Shown: positions 62,991 through 64,000 of the stretch, one piece after another
Numbering within the stretch: position 1 is the first letter of the stretch
How the letters are laid out: the number at the start of each line of letters is the position of its first letter
Source of the DNA: Dakarella massiliensis
Lineage (GTDB): Bacteria > Pseudomonadota > Gammaproteobacteria > Burkholderiales > Burkholderiaceae_F
Direction: 5' to 3'
Length of the DNA stretch: 64,000 nt
NCBI RefSeq assembly: GCF_001182045.1
Contig: NZ_CVTY01000005.1
Location: 62,001 to 126,000, forward strand
Made by a program: the position numbers and the translations under genes
The notes under the pieces: model-generated
Seen by the model: only the letters and a program-made list of their open reading frames with translations
What the model was told of the DNA's origin: nothing
Database searches by the model: none

Positions 62991-63891
62991 ATGAGGTATA
63001 ACCCAGTTTTTCGAGCAGACCATCCAGCTGATCAAGACTGCTGTAGCGGATGACAATTCTTCCCTTCTCACGGGTCTCAGACGCGAGCTTCACTTCTGCT
63101 CCCAGCGTATCCGAAAGTGATTCTTCAATTCGAATGACATCCCGCCCCTTCTTATGGACAGTCTTTGCGGGCTTCTTTTTGTCATCTGAAAGCAGAGCCG
63201 CTACCTGACGCTCTGTTTCGCGGACAGACCAGCCCTTCGCGACCACTTCGTTTGCCAGAGCGATCTGATCCGCCTCTTTGAGCGGGAGAAGTGCGCGGGC
63301 ATGTCCCATATCAATCTTCTCAGACATGAGGAGATTCTGAACCTCGGGGGTGAGCTTCAGCAGACGAAGCGTATTCGCGACCGCCGGACGGCTCTTGCCG
63401 AGAACCTCGGCCACCTGATCCTGAGTCATGTCGAACTCACGCATCAGCCGACTCATACCATTGGCTTCTTCGATAGGATTAAGTCCTTCGCGCTGAATAT
63501 TCTCAATCAGGGAGAGCGAGAGAGCCTTCTTATCGGGAACCTCCCGGATGATCACAGGCACTTTGGTCAGACCGGCAAGCTTTGCTGCACGGAAACGGCG
63601 CTCACCGGCAATGATCTCCCACATACCTTCGCCAACGGAACGCACAATAAGCGGAGACATCAGACCCTGGGATTTTATCGAGGCCGACAGAGAGGCAATA
63701 GACTCAGGATCCATATGCGTTCTCGGCTGATACTTCCCGGGCCGGAGCTGATCAACACTCAGTTCCGTCAGACGGGCACCCGCCTCTTCGCCATGATCCT
63801 TCTGAGAGGACTGAGGCTCAAAAATTTCTTTCGGGCTCTCCAGTCCGAGAGCCCCCAGTCCGCGACCCAGTCCTTTTTTCTTTATCGCCAC
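62989..63891 (-). CDS. parB: Chromosome-partitioning protein ParB
   Basis: ParB binds parS sites and spreads on DNA, using CTP, to segregate the origin. The 300-residue product has a basic start (MAIKKKGLGRGLGALG), the LRPGKYQPRTHMD box, the CTP-binding GERRFRAAKLAG motif, a central helix-turn-helix (TQDQVAEVLGKSRPAVANTLRLLKL) and a C-terminal dimerisation domain. The start is GTG with GGGAG eight bases upstream. It follows parA by 23 bp. Confidence 0.97.
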   Translation of the reverse strand: MAIKKKGLGRGLGALGLESPKEIFEPQSSQKDHGEEAGARLTELSVDQLRPGKYQPRTHMDPESIASLSASIKSQGLMSPLIVRSVGEGMWEIIAGERRFRAAKLAGLTKVPVIIREVPDKKALSLSLIENIQREGLNPIEEANGMSRLMREFDMTQDQVAEVLGKSRPAVANTLRLLKLTPEVQNLLMSEKIDMGHARALLPLKEADQIALANEVVAKGWSVRETERQVAALLSDDKKKPAKTVHKKGRDVIRIEESLSDTLGAEVKLASETREKGRIVIRYSSLDQLDGLLEKLGYTS

Positions 63892-63914
63892 GATTCACTC
63901 TCCCTTTTCCAGGC

Positions 63915-64000
63915 TTACTTGAGTTTGGACAGAATTTCTGTAGCAAAAGCTTTGTATGCCTTAGCTCCCTTGGATGAGGGGGCATACAGCACACCAGGCT
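63915..64000 (-). CDS. parA: Chromosome-partitioning ATPase ParA (3' end only)
   Basis: The last 27 codons on the minus strand end at TAA (63915-63917) and read VLYAPSSKGAKAYKAFATEI followed by a basic tail. This is the conserved C-terminus of chromosomal ParA/Soj (YxPxSxGAxAY). The rest lies off the right edge. Position upstream of parB confirms it. Confidence 0.88.
   Translation of the reverse strand, partial: PGVLYAPSSKGAKAYKAFATEILSKLK

Overview
The window is a compact piece of a betaproteobacterial chromosome, most likely from the Burkholderiales and plausibly a gut Sutterellaceae member. That placement is inferred from protein style and gene order: argS–SPOR protein–dsbA–SDR, ubiE–Tim44-like, a CydP-type small subunit before cydA, and FolE2 as the GTP cyclohydrolase. 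Several genes fit a low-oxygen host-associated life, namely cytochrome bd oxidase and a 2-oxoacid:acceptor oxidoreductase. No phage, insertion sequence, CRISPR array or plasmid module was seen.

Layout. Positions 1-15080 (minus strand) hold the transcription/translation block, read from right to left: a small membrane protein, tRNA-Tyr, tRNA-Gly, tRNA-Thr, tuf, tRNA-Trp, secE, nusG, rplK, rplA, rplJ, rplL, rpoB, rpoC, a terminator, and the start of rpsL behind its own promoter. Positions 15363-20107 (plus) hold folE2, argS, a SPOR protein, dsbA and an SDR oxidoreductase. recQ, sstT and an MFS exporter follow. Positions 24803-29354 (minus) hold a four-gene 2-oxoacid oxidoreductase operon whose last gene fuses a GltD-like NAD(P)/FAD module to ferredoxin domains. 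A DUF1801 gene, cydP-cydA-cydB-cydX, yaeQ, and a DedA-like/two-component/HtrA envelope group cover 29654-38355. An RND efflux operon with its TetR-family regulator as last gene covers 38406-44962.

Positions 45232-64000 (minus) hold glmU-glmS, a sodium:solute symporter, ubiE with a frameshifted Tim44-like gene, hemE, priA, tRNA-Arg, the complete atpIBEFHAGDC operon, parB and the 3' end of parA. This is the common order of a chromosome partition locus next to the ATP synthase operon.

Most of the window is core housekeeping sequence. The points that merit a second look are: an exact 61-bp tandem duplication that puts the Tim44-like gene out of frame; the apparent direct wiring of a 2-oxoacid oxidoreductase to NAD(P); paired inverted repeats at the efflux pump promoter together with a co-transcribed terminal repressor; a DedA-like gene translationally coupled to a two-component system next to htrA; and small cytochrome bd subunit genes. 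I found no convincing wholly new biological system. All functional calls come from reading the sequence, with no database search.
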